The notes beneath the pieces were generated by a model, which was not told where the DNA came from, did no database searches, and saw nothing but the letters and a program-made list of their open reading frames with translations. Shown here piece after piece: positions 40,641 through 50,880 of a stretch of DNA of 64,000 nt. Origin of the DNA: Arion vulgaris. Taxonomy: Eukaryota > Mollusca > Gastropoda > Stylommatophora > Arionidae. The stretch spans positions 25,465,692-25,529,691 of the forward strand of contig CM036774.1 in assembly GCA_020796225.1 (NCBI GenBank), read 5' to 3'. Made by a program: the position numbers and the translations under genes. Positions within the stretch are counted from its first letter, which is position 1, and each line of letters opens with the position of its first letter.

Positions 40641-40894
40641 TAGCTATATGGAGAAATTATCTGCAGACCCAATGTAACGCATAACGTTACAAAAGAAATA
40701 TAATAATAATACTGTTAGCTTCAGTATACATTTGAATAATATGTGCGTTCGGAAGTCATAAAAATGATGAATAGAAAGGGTTACAGCTAGAATATTTGAC
40801 ATAACATAAATACATATGTTACTGTGGTATACAATGTTGTTCATGCTGTATGGAAGTCAATCTTGGACATTTAATTTAAAAATTAGTCAACTTG

Positions 40895-41135
40895 TAAGGA
40901 GGTCACTATAGCAAAGTGGTTAAGATGTTTGTCTGCCATTCTGAGGATTGTGAGTTTGAATCTGGACCAGTCACAAGTGCATTTTTGTCATGAAATTCCT
41001 AGGATTGTTTGCTGGAGCTATGGAGTTCATGTTTTGTGCAACACTTTCGGCAGACGGCATGCCATTTATGTTGACATGGACGGAGCCACATAGGGAAATC
41101 CGGTGCTATGAAGGTGCCCAATCCTATTATCTATC
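40895..41135 (+). mobile_element. S-D SINE
   Basis: Head gtcactatagcaaagtggtt and B-box-like gagtttgaatctgga. Body gctatggagttcatgttttg, tttcggcagacggcatgcca. End gtgctatgaaggtgcccaat. Confidence 0.8.
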
Positions 41136-41435
41136 AATATCCTCTTCGTGTCCTGATTGACACATAAGGCTTCCACAAGAGACTTCCACTGTTGCCGTTC
41201 TGCTGCCTTTCTACCAACCATCTCCCACGTCAGGCCACACTCCTTCAACTCTCTCTCCACCATTGTTCTCCATGTTTTCTTTGGACGTCCAGACCTTCTC
41301 TTCCCATCCGCTGTCCATCTGAGAGCTGTCCTAGCCAATGCCCCAACTGGCATACGACATACATGTCCAAACCACCTCCATCTCTTAATGATGGTCTCTA
41401 AAGATGGACAGTCCGTTCGTTTCAAAAGCTCCGTC
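41136..41435 (-). mobile_element. RTE-like LINE C-terminus, open frame
   Basis: Minus-strand frame 41425-41066 reads IKRWRWFGHVCRMPVGALAR, GRPKKTWRTMVERELKECGL and RQQWKSLVEAL, the canonical C-terminal order, with no stop. It is the least damaged example of this subfamily tail here. Confidence 0.85.
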
Positions 41436-41454
41436 CAATCCTACGCCTTTAGAC

Positions 41455-41722
41455 AATTGCCGCCCATGTGGTGCCGGGGCCGCATAAGGAAGCAAAGAAT
41501 AGTACCACTATAACCTACAATGCATGTCGTAAGAGGCAACTGATGTAGGCCCTAGGGATGCTACCTAGTAAATAAAAAGCAGCGCAGAAATCGGATGTGC
41601 TGGCCTACTTCTAGACGCATAACTAGCACAGCGTACAATCGCTCTTTAGGCTCCTATCACAGACAAATCACACAGAGTGGTTAACAAGCGGTCGATATGA
41701 AGCGTTCAAAGAAGAAGACAAT
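41455..41722 (+). mobile_element. S-B SINE, near full length
   Basis: cccatgtggtgccggggccg, gcaaagaatagtaccactat, gcatgtcgtaagaggcaact, aaatcggatgtgctggccta, acaagcggtcgatatgaagc, tail aaagaagaagacaat. Flanking agacaat may be part of a target duplication. Confidence 0.87.
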
Positions 41723-42069
41723 AACAAGCGACTAGAATAATTACCAAAGAGAAATTCAAAGTAAAAAAACATGAAACATATTAACAATGGAAGAGCATGT
41801 AAAAGGATTGTAAAGAAAACAATAAAATTAATTAGTAAGATACTATTATAAGAGAATAGGTTTGCAATGCCGGGTAACAATAGAAATGTCTGAAGCCAAC
41901 AAAGCAGAAGAGACAAAAGCTGACATAACTTTTTGACAACTCGATAAGTTTACTAGTAAAACAGTTCTGCAATATGGCGACGACGATGGATGATACATGG
42001 CTTGACATGGACCACTCAGTTATAATTTATGATTTGCTATCAATAGCCAAACACTTAATAACAAAGTAC
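41723..42069. other. Unique intronic sequence
   Basis: About 350 bp, AT-rich, nothing recognised. Confidence 0.35.
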
Positions 42070-42190
42070 TGTAGTTTTACAAAATACAAAAACAATGACA
42101 ATACACAGCAATGTTTCGACCAAAAGGCCTTTATCAAACAAACAATACAACAGGAGTGATGAATTTCACAGCACACTACATATAGACTTT
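42070..42190 (-). repeat. Dispersed GATAAAGGCC repeat, reverse copy
   Basis: Reverse complement matches 620-725 over about 100 bp (tttgataaaggccttttggt cgaaaca, then aaaactacagtactttgtt). Shorter copies of the core are at 768-792, 1182-1206, 12905-12929 and 27932-27957. Confidence 0.65.
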
Positions 42191-42571
42191 GACAAAGATT
42201 TCCATCTATATTGATATCAATAGCCATGAGAATGAACTGCAGCCACCACAGTTCTGATATGGGCTCAATAGTCAGCTCTTAACTGTACTTGCAACTAACT
42301 GCTCTCAACAAAAGATATGCAACCCACCCCCACCCGCCAGCTCTCAAAAGTACTTATAAAAGAAGCAAATATTTTATACTTATAACAAAAGTACTTTTAA
42401 CAGAAGTACTTATAACAAAAGTACTTCATATACTTTCAAGAGTGCTTTAAGGTGTGTGAAGATTACTAATAAGTTGCAAGAGCGGTAAAGTGTGCTGGCT
42501 TTATCAACCCAATAGTTTATAAATAATTAACGGAATACGATCCGGCATGCCCAGCTGTAAAAATTGTGTCC
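42191..42571. other. Unique sequence with short AAGTACTTTTA repeats
   Basis: Four loose copies of agtacttataacaaaagtact-like words at 42348-42445. No gene. Confidence 0.4.
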
Positions 42572-42579
42572 GACTAGAT

Positions 42580-43018
42580 CATAGATTCCCAAACTTTTTC
42601 GGCCCACTTTGCACAACATAAACTTTGTAACGCCCTCCCTCCACTTTATAACAGTTTGCCAACCCTCTCCCACATATATACATGCTCTATTTTCTCTTTG
42701 CGTAGAAATTGATATATATTTCTGTCATGCATGGTCAGTTTTCAAATGATTATATGCATGAAATAGAAAATGGATGAAAAAATGGATCGTGTAAGACGGG
42801 CATAAGATGAATTAAAATGCAGAATTTAAATTTTAAATGATTATTCAATCGCAAAATCGTGAAAATAATTTATTTTAAAACATTTATTAATTTCTTCTTT
42901 AAGGAGCCATTGACCCTAGTCACATGAACACCCCCAAATTCTTCTGAACCCACTATCGCCCCTTAGAACCTCTTCTATCGTCCACTGGGGGCGGTACCGC
43001 CCACTTTGGGAAACGCTG
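42580..43018 (-). mobile_element. MITE M2 copy 2, 8-bp TSD
   Basis: 439 bp, left catagattcccaaacttttt, right ccactttgggaaacgctg. Flanks gactagat (42572-42579) and gactaaat (43019-43026) match at 7 of 8 positions, supporting hAT-type transposition. No coding capacity. Confidence 0.85.
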
Positions 43019-43139
43019 GACTAAATTAACAAAGGAAATAAATTCAATACCGCTGCTGGAACTACAGAGAACGTGTTCTTCAAAAATCAACAAAACATCT
43101 GCTTAAAGTTACTAAGCGTTGATGAGTTAGTCTGGACAT

Positions 43140-43290
43140 CTTTTATAGAGGCTTTTTTATTTTTAAATCATGAATTTTCAACAATAATGGAAAAAACCAA
43201 CCCAATCCAAAAAATACACAACCCAAAAAATACTACTTAGCCTTACAAGGGACTTAACCCCGGTCTCCCGAATGGAAGCAATAATAGAAG
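43140..43290 (-). mobile_element. S-J SINE fragment
   Basis: The 3' part contains gacttaaccccggtctcccg, the reverse B-box region shared with 45200-45230. The rest is poorly conserved. Confidence 0.4.
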
Positions 43291-43480
43291 GTACACAACC
43301 CAAATAATATTTAATGTAACTACTTTAAATGGTTTGTCTCCCTTTTACACAAAAATCTACACAAAAACTAAAGAGCTGAAATCTTGAAGCAAAGAGAGCA
43401 GACTATATTAGTGAATCATGACTTTCAGTTCAAATAAAACAGATCAAAACAGAAATGAAGTAAGACACATCAAATTAGAA

Positions 43481-43756
43481 ATTATATAACTAAAGGGTTT
43501 TAAAGTCGAAGGATTGACTTAATTGCACGGGTTTTACCCCATTTGGCTCGGCCCTCTCCGCAGAAATGGCACGCCACCTGCCAAGAGTATTGCACAAAGC
43601 ACAAACTCCGTAGCTCCGGCAACAATCCTAGGGTCTCTGGAAAAACTGCACTCGTGAACAGAAGGTTGCGATCCGGATTCGAACCCACGACCTTCGACTC
43701 GCAAGGCAAAGGGCTTAACCACTCAGCTACAGAGACCCCCTTTATTATATAACTAA
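43481..43756 (-). mobile_element. S-D SINE with 13-bp TSD
   Basis: Element 43494-43743. Perfect repeats attatataactaa at 43481-43493 and 43744-43756. Contains tccggattcgaacccacgac (B box) and taaccactcagctacagaga (A box). Both boundaries fixed, so a reference copy of S-D. Confidence 0.92.
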
Positions 43757-43924
43757 GACAGGCAAGAATATAAATCATAATAGACAGGCCATAGAGAAAT
43801 AAAATAAATAATAATGATCAAAATATTAAGCAAATAAGACAGATAAAAATAGAAATAAATACAGGTAATAATTCTGTCTTTGCTCTTCTGAGCACATTAT
43901 TAAAATTTACTGCCATCTAAACTA

Positions 43925-44160
43925 AAACAAAGCTCAGGATATTTAGCTCAAATGTGAAATCTGTCTTGTATGGCTCGGGCAACGTGGCGAATCACCGAGT
44001 TAAATACAAATAAGATTCAGACCGTTATCAAAAATGTCTTTGATGGATTCTCTGATATATGGTTCAGCCATAAATTAAAAAAAGAACAGTTTTATGAACA
44101 AAAAAAACAACTAATAACAGCTGTCTGTATAAAAATATTTGATTTTAAATATGGCTTGTA
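43925..44160 (+). mobile_element. RTE-like LINE fragment
   Basis: Reads WRITELNTNKIQTVIKNVFD after a CMARAT stretch. This corresponds to LLYGSETWR...NKLQTFINKCLR in better copies (53600-53700). Confidence 0.6.
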
Positions 44161-44204
44161 AGTAAACATGGTTTTTACCCTGGTCCACTAGGAGTTAAGT
44201 AGAG

Positions 44205-44545
44205 AAAACCACTTGTTACAAACTCAACTATTTGCAGAAATGAACACACTAAACAGAAAAGCACAGACCATAGTCTTCAGATATAGAACAGGACACTGCA
44301 GTCTCAAATCACACCTCCATAGAATGGGTCTCAGCTGCCTGCACCTGTGGAGCACCAAAGCAGTCCCCAGAGCACATCCTGCAAGACTGCCCCATCCTGA
44401 GTAGTGTGAGAATGGAAACCTGGCCAACAGAAACAACTCTACAAAACAAACTATGGGGAACCAGTGAAGACCTCAAGCGCACTGCCCTGTTTATGACACA
44501 TACTGGAGTAGTTGCATAGCAGAAGTTGATAGCAGAAGAAGAAGA
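44205..44545 (+). mobile_element. Jockey-like LINE C-terminus
   Basis: Reads AEMNTLNRKAQTIVFRYRTG and HCSLKSHLHRMGLSCLHLW; the knuckle follows in a shifted frame (gagcacatcctgcaagactg = EHILQDC). It ends with agcagaagaagaagaagcag. Frameshifted once near 44340. Confidence 0.75.
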
Positions 44546-44809
44546 AGCAGAAATTAACAAATACTCATCTTTAAACATACACAACAATAACTACGATTAG
44601 AATAGCATGCAACGGCAACAGACCCAGTGGATGACCACATAAACGATGGATCGATGGAATATCCGAGGGATTAGCGGAATATCCGAGGGACTAAACTCCA
44701 CCTTCCACAAAGCGCATAAGGACGCACACTCCAGGTGTCTCTTTATTCAACCTTACCCTGAAAGACAAAACAGGATTAGAGAACAGATAGATAGATAGAT
44801 AGATAAATA

Positions 44810-45015
44810 GAATAATATGATTCTATTACTCTCCGCAGAAACGACACTGACAATTCACCTGTCGAAAGTATTATACAACGCATGAACTTCTGCAACAATC
44901 CTAAGGAGATGTAAGAAAAATGCAAGCATGAATAGAATGAAGCGATTTGAATTTCAACACACGACTTTCAGAATGCAATACAACCGCTTCACTGCTTCAC
45001 CACAAAGACCCATGC
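44810..45015 (-). mobile_element. S-D SINE, diverged
   Basis: Reverse S-D order: ctccgcagaaacgacactga, tcgaaagtattatacaacgc, atttgaatttcaacacacga, ccgcttcactgcttcaccac. Confidence 0.6.
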
Positions 45016-45064
45016 AAGTTCTTCATTTTTAAAAAGTCTTTACTACTTGTACTACCGCTTTTTA

Positions 45065-45260
45065 GTGTAATGTAGGACAGGGGGTCATGAGTCTTACGAA
45101 TTTAATGGCCACATAGCTAGTGCAGTCGACGCAAAACTGATAAATTTATTATTTTTTCTTTATGCCCTTGACAGAAAAATACTCCTTGACTTCACCAGAG
45201 ACTTAACTCAGGTCTCCCGAATGGAAACCAGCACTCCAATCCATTCGACCAGATGCTCCT
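45065..45260 (-). mobile_element. S-J SINE
   Basis: Reverse S-J: ttaatggccacatagctagt, tttatgcccttgacagaaaa, gacttaactcaggtctcccg, ccaatccattcgaccagatg. Confidence 0.7.
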
Positions 45261-45264
45261 GGAA

Positions 45265-45480
45265 TTTCTTGGTTCTTCACCTTTCAACTCCCAACGGAGC
45301 ACAGGTCTTCAACAAACCTTCCAGTAAACATTCCCTTCTAATTCTGTCCATGTTTTACCGTTCCTTTTCATATCAGTCTCCAGCTCCCTTCTCCAGGTAT
45401 TTCTAGGCTTTCCCTTACTCCTCTTACCCTGCAGGTTCTAAAACAGTGTCTGTCATGCAATGCTTCCAGTTGGTATTGAA
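45265..45480 (-). mobile_element. RTE-like LINE 3' end
   Basis: Reverse 3' end: ttcttcacctttcaactccc, aacaaaccttccagtaaaca, tctccaggtatttctaggct. Matches 6108-6300. Confidence 0.72.
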
Positions 45481-45489
45481 GATATGTTG

Positions 45490-45730
45490 GCTTATTTTCT
45501 TCTATAGGGAGAGGTAGCCAGCCCCACGAACAACCCTACTTGGTCACCTTTTATGACATGTCTGGCAGGTACACATTGCTGCATATTCTTTCTTCCCCTT
45601 TCGTGCCCCGGCACCACACAGGAGGACCCTACCTTAATCGAATCTTACGACATGCATTGTATTGCGCAGGGTTACAATTCTTTGCTTCCCTTATGGGACC
45701 CAGCAGCACACTGGCGAATTTCTTGGTTAA
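45490..45730 (-). mobile_element. S-A/S-B head fragments
   Basis: Reverse heads: gacatgtctggcaggtacac (S-A-like), then accttaatcgaatcttacga, catgcattgtattgcgcagg, cttatgggacccagcagcac (S-B-like). It lies about 50 bp from the FAM126 exon donor. Confidence 0.55.
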
Positions 45731-45781
45731 TTGTCACAAACACAATATAAGAGAAACTTTCAACCAACAAAATGTAATTAC

Positions 45782-45889
45782 CTGCACTGAGTATGGAGGT
45801 GTTTCAAACAGGGCAAATATATCCACAACAAGCTTATCATTGACAGCCAGAGTAGATGCAAACGTGTTGATCTCTGCATTGGACAATCC
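45782..45889 (-). CDS. FAM126: Hyccin (FAM126) upstream exon, 36 codons
   Basis: Seen: on the minus strand tttatatatttcag precedes a 108-bp open exon (36 codons, phase 0), which ends GTGCAG followed by gtaatt. The peptide starts GLSNAEINTFASTLAVND and ends with PPYSVQ, and it splices in frame onto the ELDPVCHQ exon at 15502-15636. Known: in hyccin the residues just before the PVCHQ motif have the pattern NYAT-NL...SSLYKVIQEPQSEL. The present exon aligns with that pattern without gaps (TFAST-L...DIFALFETPPYSVQ). Inference: this is the second or third coding exon. The initiator exon, expected to be short and encode a VxEWL-like motif, was not recognised above 45889. The exon sits between a SINE-derived block ending near 45730 and unique sequence. 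Confidence 0.82.
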
Positions 45890-46384
45890 CTGAAATATAT
45901 AAACTTGTTCTATATATTAAGTGCATGAAATCTTACTTCTTAACTTTTTATTTCAGCATAATGAATTCAACATACCCAGAATGTGGACAAGCTCAAGTCA
46001 GCAATACACAGTTGCCAAACTGACCTATACCATTTAGGGGAGACATAAATTTTGTAGCTACCTTGGGAAAATACCTTGGAAAGACAAGTTCTAAAAATAG
46101 TTTTTCACACAACAGTAAAAGTGGGTCATCATTACATGCGCTAAGACGGTTCAAACTATTTAATCAATTCTGTTTGATAAGGAAGGAAGGAACCATTTTT
46201 CATACCACGAGGTATATTGGAGAATCCGGCGTCATACCAGCTTCAGATGGTGACTATAAGGCAGTGGTTTGCTTTGTTTCCAGTGGCTAGAGCTTTCAAC
46301 AATTCTTGCTTGTTTGATGTTTCCGCTATTCGAAATATTGGGTGTTTCTTTGGGATCATCCTGATGACATGTCTTTTTATTCCG
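45890..46384. other. FAM126: Unique sequence upstream of the FAM126 exon
   Basis: About 500 bp that should be intronic on the minus strand. A tttatatatttcag acceptor ends it. Frames at 46063-46290 have no splice support. Confidence 0.4.
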
Positions 46385-46580
46385 ATCCAGAAGCACTTGA
46401 GCTTTTCAGCTCTTTAGCTCGGTGCCATGGACATCGTAACCCTTCGGTTCAGTGCCACGAACGCCATAAATCTGGAGAACCTGTGGCTTTTCTGCCAGCC
46501 CATGGAATTGAACAGCACTCACAGGGGGCTTGTCACCTGTCGTCCAATGCACTACAAACATGCTGGGCAGGCTGGCGATG
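46385..46580 (-). mobile_element. S-I SINE, normal orientation
   Basis: Reverse S-I: tail agaagcacttgagcttttca, middle gtaacccttcggttcagtgc, B-box region catggaattgaacagcactc, head actacaaacatgctggg. Confidence 0.82.
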
Positions 46581-46692
46581 ACATGACTAATCCCCATTGT
46601 CTCTTTTGTGTCTCTTTGCTTATGTTTTCCAGACCAGTTTGTGCTTGAAGTCTGGTATTGCTAATCTTATCCTCCCAGGTATACCCAAGTAG

Positions 46693-47465
46693 TCTTCTTC
46701 TTCTTGTTTGAACGCTTCTTATCAACCACTTGTTTACCACTCTTTGTGATTTTTATGTGATCTTAGCTTAAGAGCTCTAGAACAAAAATTTGGATATTTA
46801 ACTCCAATGTTAAAGCAGTTTTGCTGTATGAGTCAGAATCATGGAGAACGACTAAAATAATAACGCATAAATTGCAAACATTCATCAACTGGTGTCTGCT
46901 CAAAATATATGGGACTGAGATGGCATGATAGAATCACAAATGAAGAACTTATGTAGAGAGCAAGACAGATTCCAGTGAACAGGATGGGGGCCCGCTATTG
47001 ATGAATAGGAGACACTTTGTGAAAACCTGAGAGGAATATAACAAGAAGGGTTCTTTCCTGGAACCCACAGGGATAGCAAAAGAAGGCGAGTCCAAGAAAT
47101 ACATGGAGAAGGGATTTGGAGGCAGAGATCAACAATATAAAGAAGAGCTGGAGGAGCTGCAGGAGATAGCTAGAGATAGGAAGACTTGGCATAAGTTGGT
47201 TGAGGGCCTATGCCCCAATCTGGGTTAAAAAGGCAGAGAGAGAGGGAGAGAGAGAGAGAGAGAGAGAGGGAAGAGAGCCTTAGAGTGATTGTACATTGTG
47301 CCAGTTATGCGCCTACAAGTAAGCCAGCACATCTGATATCTGCAACATTTTTTTACTAGGAGAGCTTCCTAGGCCCCTACCTCAGTCGCCTCTTACGACA
47401 TGCCTTGTAAGTCACAGTGTTACTATTCTTTGCTCCAATTACAAGCCTCTGAAACACATGGGCGA
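46693..47465 (-). mobile_element. S-B SINE split by an RTE-like LINE
   Basis: 46693-46775 carries the S-B tail side (ttcttcttcttgtttgaacg). 47277-47465 carries the head side (gcgcctacaagtaagccagc, ttacgacatgccttgtaagt). The junctions agcttaagag and agccttagag form an imperfect 10-bp repeat, consistent with a target duplication. Confidence 0.75.
46776..47276 (+). mobile_element. RTE-like LINE 3' end with GA tail
   Basis: aacaaaaatttggatattta, tatgagtcagaatcatggag, aggaagacttggcataagtt, then a (GA)n run at 47231-47270. It corresponds to the post-RT region of 53546-54046 but is heavily mutated. Confidence 0.7.
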
Positions 47466-47504
47466 GTAGTCTTCTAATAAGTCTTCCCTCGAATCCTCGT
47501 AACA

Positions 47505-47581
47505 TGCTTTCTATTTTCTTATCTGTTTTTCAAGTCTCAGACCCATAGAGGAGGACTGCCTAAACACACATTTGGTCTCAT
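47505..47581 (+). repeat. 77-bp target-site duplication, distal copy
   Basis: Begins tgctttctattttcttatct and ends cacatttggtctcat. Identical by eye to 50804-50880. It lies directly at the 3' end of the minus-strand RTE-like element, whose tail is three TAAG-type repeats. Confidence 0.9.
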
Positions 47582-47584
47582 TAC

Positions 47585-49362
47585 TTACTTACTTAATCCC
47601 GTCATGCCTAGTGACACATGGGGCTTCAGAAAGGACTTTCCATGCTCTCCTGTCCGTGCAACCTTCAGCGCAGAGCCCCACGTCAGAGATGCGGTGTCCA
47701 GTTCCTCTTCCATCATGCGCCCCATGTTGTCCGTGGTCTGCCTTTCTTTCTCTTTCCTTCTGGTGTCCAAGTGAGGGCTACCCTTGCAGGCATTTCTTGT
47801 CTCATTCTCATAACATGTCCGAGCCATTTCCATCTTCTCTTTTGAGTATGTCATTCATTGCCTCTTGTCTTGTATCTTGGAGTAGTTGGTTATTGGATAT
47901 TTTTACTGGCCAAAAGATTCCCAAGATTCTGCGAAGACAAGAGTGGTGGAAAACTGACAGCCTGCTAGTATCTCCTTTGGTCATCCTCCAACATTCCGAT
48001 CCGTAGAGCAAAACTGGCAAAACAATGCTTTTATAGAGTTTAAGCTTTGTGGTCCTATTGTAGATTTTGGACTTCCATACTGGTTTCATTCTGGCAAAAG
48101 CGGTTCTGGCCTTACTTAGACGTGATTTTAGATCTTCCTCTGTGCCACCATTTAGTGTCAGTACGCTACCAAGATATGTAAACTGCTCAACCCTTTCCAG
48201 TGTTTCATTTTCTAACATTACTGGTTGTTGGATTTCACTGTTTGTCATAATTTTTGTTTTTCCTGTGTTTGTTTTGAGGCCTACTGTCTTTGCCGTGCTG
48301 TGAAGTATTGTACTTTTCTCTTGTATATGTTCATATTTGTGTGACACCAGGGCTATATCATCTGCAAAGTCCAGATCCTCAAGCATATCGAAAGGGGTCC
48401 ATCTTATTCCTCTTGGTGCTTGTTGATTTATGGCATTTTTAGCACCCAGTCAATTGTAATACTAAACAAAAGAGAGGACATTACGCATCCCTGTCTTACA
48501 CCAGATTTTACTGGAAATGTTTTGTTGGAATTCTTTAGGTTGCAGGAGAAATCTTTATAGAAGAGGGCTATGATGTTAACAAGCTTCTGCGGTACGCCGT
48601 ATTGTCTTAGTATCTTCCATAGGCTGTCTCTGTGGACGCTGTCGAATGCCTTTTCAAAATCTATGAAGTTGATGTATATAGTCCTTTGCCACTCGCTACA
48701 TTGTTCTAAAATGTTACGCAGGGTAAATATATGTTCATTTGTTCCTCTTCCTTTCCTAAATCCTGCTTGCTCCATTCGTAGACACTTATCTATTGCTTCT
48801 TGTATTCGCATTATGATAATTTTGCAGAATATCTTACTTGGGATTGAAAGCAACGTGATTCCTCTCCAGTTATTGCAATCTGTTAGATCTCCTTTCTTGG
48901 GGATTTTCACTACAGTACCCCTAGTCCAATCCTTAGGCAATTCTTCTTTATCCCAGATATCTGCAAACAGTGGCTCTAATATGTTTGCAGCTAAGATGGG
49001 ATCGATCTTGAAAAGCTCTGCTGTCATTTCATCATTTCCGGTGCTTTGTTGTTTCTCAGGGATCCAATAGCTTTTACTATTTCTTGCTTTTCTGGCAATT
49101 TGAGGTTGATATCAATATCCTGTGCGGCCGGTGGAATATCCGGTGGATGTTCAGGATCAGGTCTGTTTAGCACATCTTCAAAGTGGGATGTCCATCTCAT
49201 AAACTGCTCCTGCTCTGTTGTCAACAGTTGTCCTAGACTGTTTCTGACTGGCATGTTATGGTTGTGTCTTTTACCTCCGCATAATTGTTTGGTAATCTTG
49301 TGCAGTGTGTGCAGATCATGTACTTTAGCAGCCTTTTCTGCTATTTCTGCTGTCTTTTCCAT
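47585..49362 (-). pseudogene. RTE-like reverse transcriptase and C-terminus, frameshifted
   Basis: RT blocks in order: WTRGTVVKIPKKGDLTDCNN, WRGITLLSIPSKIF, QAGFRKGRGTNEHIFTLRNI, IYINFIDFEKAFDSVHRDSL (first catalytic Asp), GVRQGCVMSSLLF, and after a frameshift LEDLDFADDIALVSH (F-A-D-D), then EQFTYLGSVLTLNGG and LLYGSECWRMTKGD. The C-terminus (47854-47585) is in another frame and ends near the 3' tail. At least three frame changes occur, near 49024, 48400 and 47830. Confidence 0.9.
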
Positions 49363-49405
49363 AAATTGTCTCTCGTCTGTTCTAGCACTTCTTTTACCAT
49401 TTTGT

Positions 49406-50603
49406 TTAGTTCTGTATATTCTTTTCTTGCCTTATCTTTTTGACGTTCTGATCTAATGCTATTGATGAGATTTTTTTCTCCTTTCGCTTTTGGATGTATT
49501 CTAAGGTCTGGTCACTTATCCACTCTTTATGTTGTCCTTTACTGGTTCCCAGTATACTACTGCTAACTATTTTATTTGTGCCTTTGATCGCATTCCATTT
49601 TTTTTTGATATTTTCAGTTGGTGTTGTGTCTGACTGCTCTGACAGGATTTGAAATCTGTTCTTTAGTTCCACTATATATTTTGTAGCAATCTCTCTATCT
49701 TTTAATAAGTTAACATTAAAGTATTCTGTTCTTGTCTTGGCTTGTATATATGTTTTCTTGAGTTTGAGCCTGATCATGGCAACGACAAGGTGGTGGTCGC
49801 TGCCCACGTCAGCTCCTCTTTTCACCTTCACATCAAGTAATGTCTTTCTCCATTTACTGTTGATCATAAAGTGGTCTATCTGGTTTTCATCTCTTCCATT
49901 TGGGGATATCCATGTGTACTTGTGTATGGTCCTGTGTGGAAACAATGTTCCTCCTATGATCAGTCTGTTTTCTAGACAAAAATTGCTCAACATTTCTCCA
50001 TTTTCATTTGCAGTGCCACATCCCTCTTTCCCCATTATTGCTTCTCTGTGTCTGTTATTGTTGCCAACTTTTGTGTTTAGGTCTCCCATTATGCACAAAA
50101 CGTCCTGAGCTGGAACCTTGTCCACTATTTCCTGTAACCTTCTATAAAATGTGTTTTGTCCTCTTCTTCGGCTTCGTTAGTGGGTGCATAGCATTGAATG
50201 ATAGTTAGCTTTCCTTGTTTCCCATTAAATCGGGCTTTCAACAATCTTTCATTAATCGGGTGCCACTCTAAGAGATGTTTATTCAATCCTTTCCTTATTA
50301 TTAGTGCAACTCCTGCTGAATGATTCCCGTCGTCTCTTCCTGAGTACAAGATGGTTTCCCTGTTCTAGTTGTCGTCTGTCCAAAGCCTGTCCATCTACTT
50401 TCGCTGACCCCTAGAAGGTGTAATTTATAGTGTTGCATCTCTTTTACCACCTGTGCTGTCTTTGTGGTCTCGAACATTGTTCTGACGTTCCAGAATCCTA
50501 TTCTTAGTTTAGATTTGACATCCAGCAGACTTGAATTCCCAGCGTGGGCTTCCTTGCGGCTTTCACCCATACTGTTCATGCTGACAGTGGTACTCTGTCT
50601 CAA
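49406..50603 (-). pseudogene. RTE-like apurinic-type endonuclease, frameshifted
   Basis: The N-terminus reads LRIGFWNVRTMFETTKTAQV and LHLLGVSESRWTGFG (catalytic N and E regions). In a second frame it reads LTIIQCYAPTNEAEE. In a third frame it reads DVLCIMGDLNTKVGNNNRHR (GDLN with catalytic D and N), NQIDHFMI and GSDHHLVVAMIRLKLK (catalytic D and H). This is the target-nicking domain of non-LTR elements. Frameshifts fall near 50340 and 50125, so no single protein is encoded. Most similar in layout to BovB/RTE endonucleases. Confidence 0.88.
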
Positions 50604-50803
50604 GACCGCTGGACATCGAGAACATTTTTTTCCTTTTGAAGTTTCTGTAACATTTTTCTTTTTTATGGGGCAGAGTTGTTAGCACTGCGCCCAACCCCAA
50701 CCTGGAGGACCAGGAGGCCACATTTAGTCTGACCTCTCACCTTGGACCTGTCCGGCATGGGTAACCCTTCCAGGAACAGAACGTTCCTGCCGGCATAGCT
50801 TTC

Positions 50804-50880
50804 TGCTTTCTATTTTCTTATCTGTTTTTCAAGTCTCAGACCCATAGAGGAGGACTGCCTAAACACACATTTGGTCTCAT
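50804..50880 (+). repeat. 77-bp target-site duplication, proximal copy
   Basis: Second copy of 47505-47581, abutting the 5' end of the minus-strand RTE-like element. Its far end, catttggtct, also looks like the left target repeat of the I-like LINE that follows. Confidence 0.9.

Larger units (their letters stand above)
39190..40705 (+). mobile_element. RTE-like LINE, RT to 3' end, doubly interrupted
   Basis: 39190-39321 reads an RT block with LEDLHFADDIT, the F-A-D-D catalytic box. 39721-40010 continues with LINE thumb sequence (aaaagttagacaaaagcaac, gcgagagttggaaaatgact). 40011-40232 gives RRGWRYVGHALRNDQRISK and KRGRLKETLKRTLLREARNI. M2 (39322-39720) and an I-like stump (40233-40640) interrupt it. 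It ends tgtaacgcataacg and (AAT)n near 40705. Confidence 0.8.
15637..45781 (-). other. FAM126: Giant FAM126 intron, 30,145 bp
   Basis: The interval between the two recognised FAM126 exons is bounded on the minus strand by gtaatt at the 5' end and tctatctgcag at the 3' end. Everything annotated within it is intronic cargo: S-A to S-J SINEs, LINE fragments, MITEs and satellites. The 37-bp satellite at 15703-16090 begins only 66 bp upstream of the 3' splice site. No further FAM126 coding sequence was recognised inside, but a small missed exon cannot be excluded. Confidence 0.75.
47582..50803 (-). mobile_element. RTE-like LINE, near full length, 3222 bp
   Basis: Leader 50803-50640 contains gccggcaggaacgttctgtt and ggtcctccaggttggg-type sequence shared with the deleted copy at 32457-32907, which extends ~65 bp further 5', so this copy may lack the extreme 5' end. 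Then an endonuclease, RT and basic C-terminus follow. The 3' end is gggattaagtaagtaagtaa. Length and domain order fit the RTE clade (short, single EN-RT ORF, no RNase H). Perfect 77-bp repeats flank it. Confidence 0.9.

Noticed and set aside
41066..41425. Host gene with a clean 119-codon ORF
   Set aside because: RWRWFGHVCRM and GRPKKTWRTMVERELKE are LINE C-terminal motifs.
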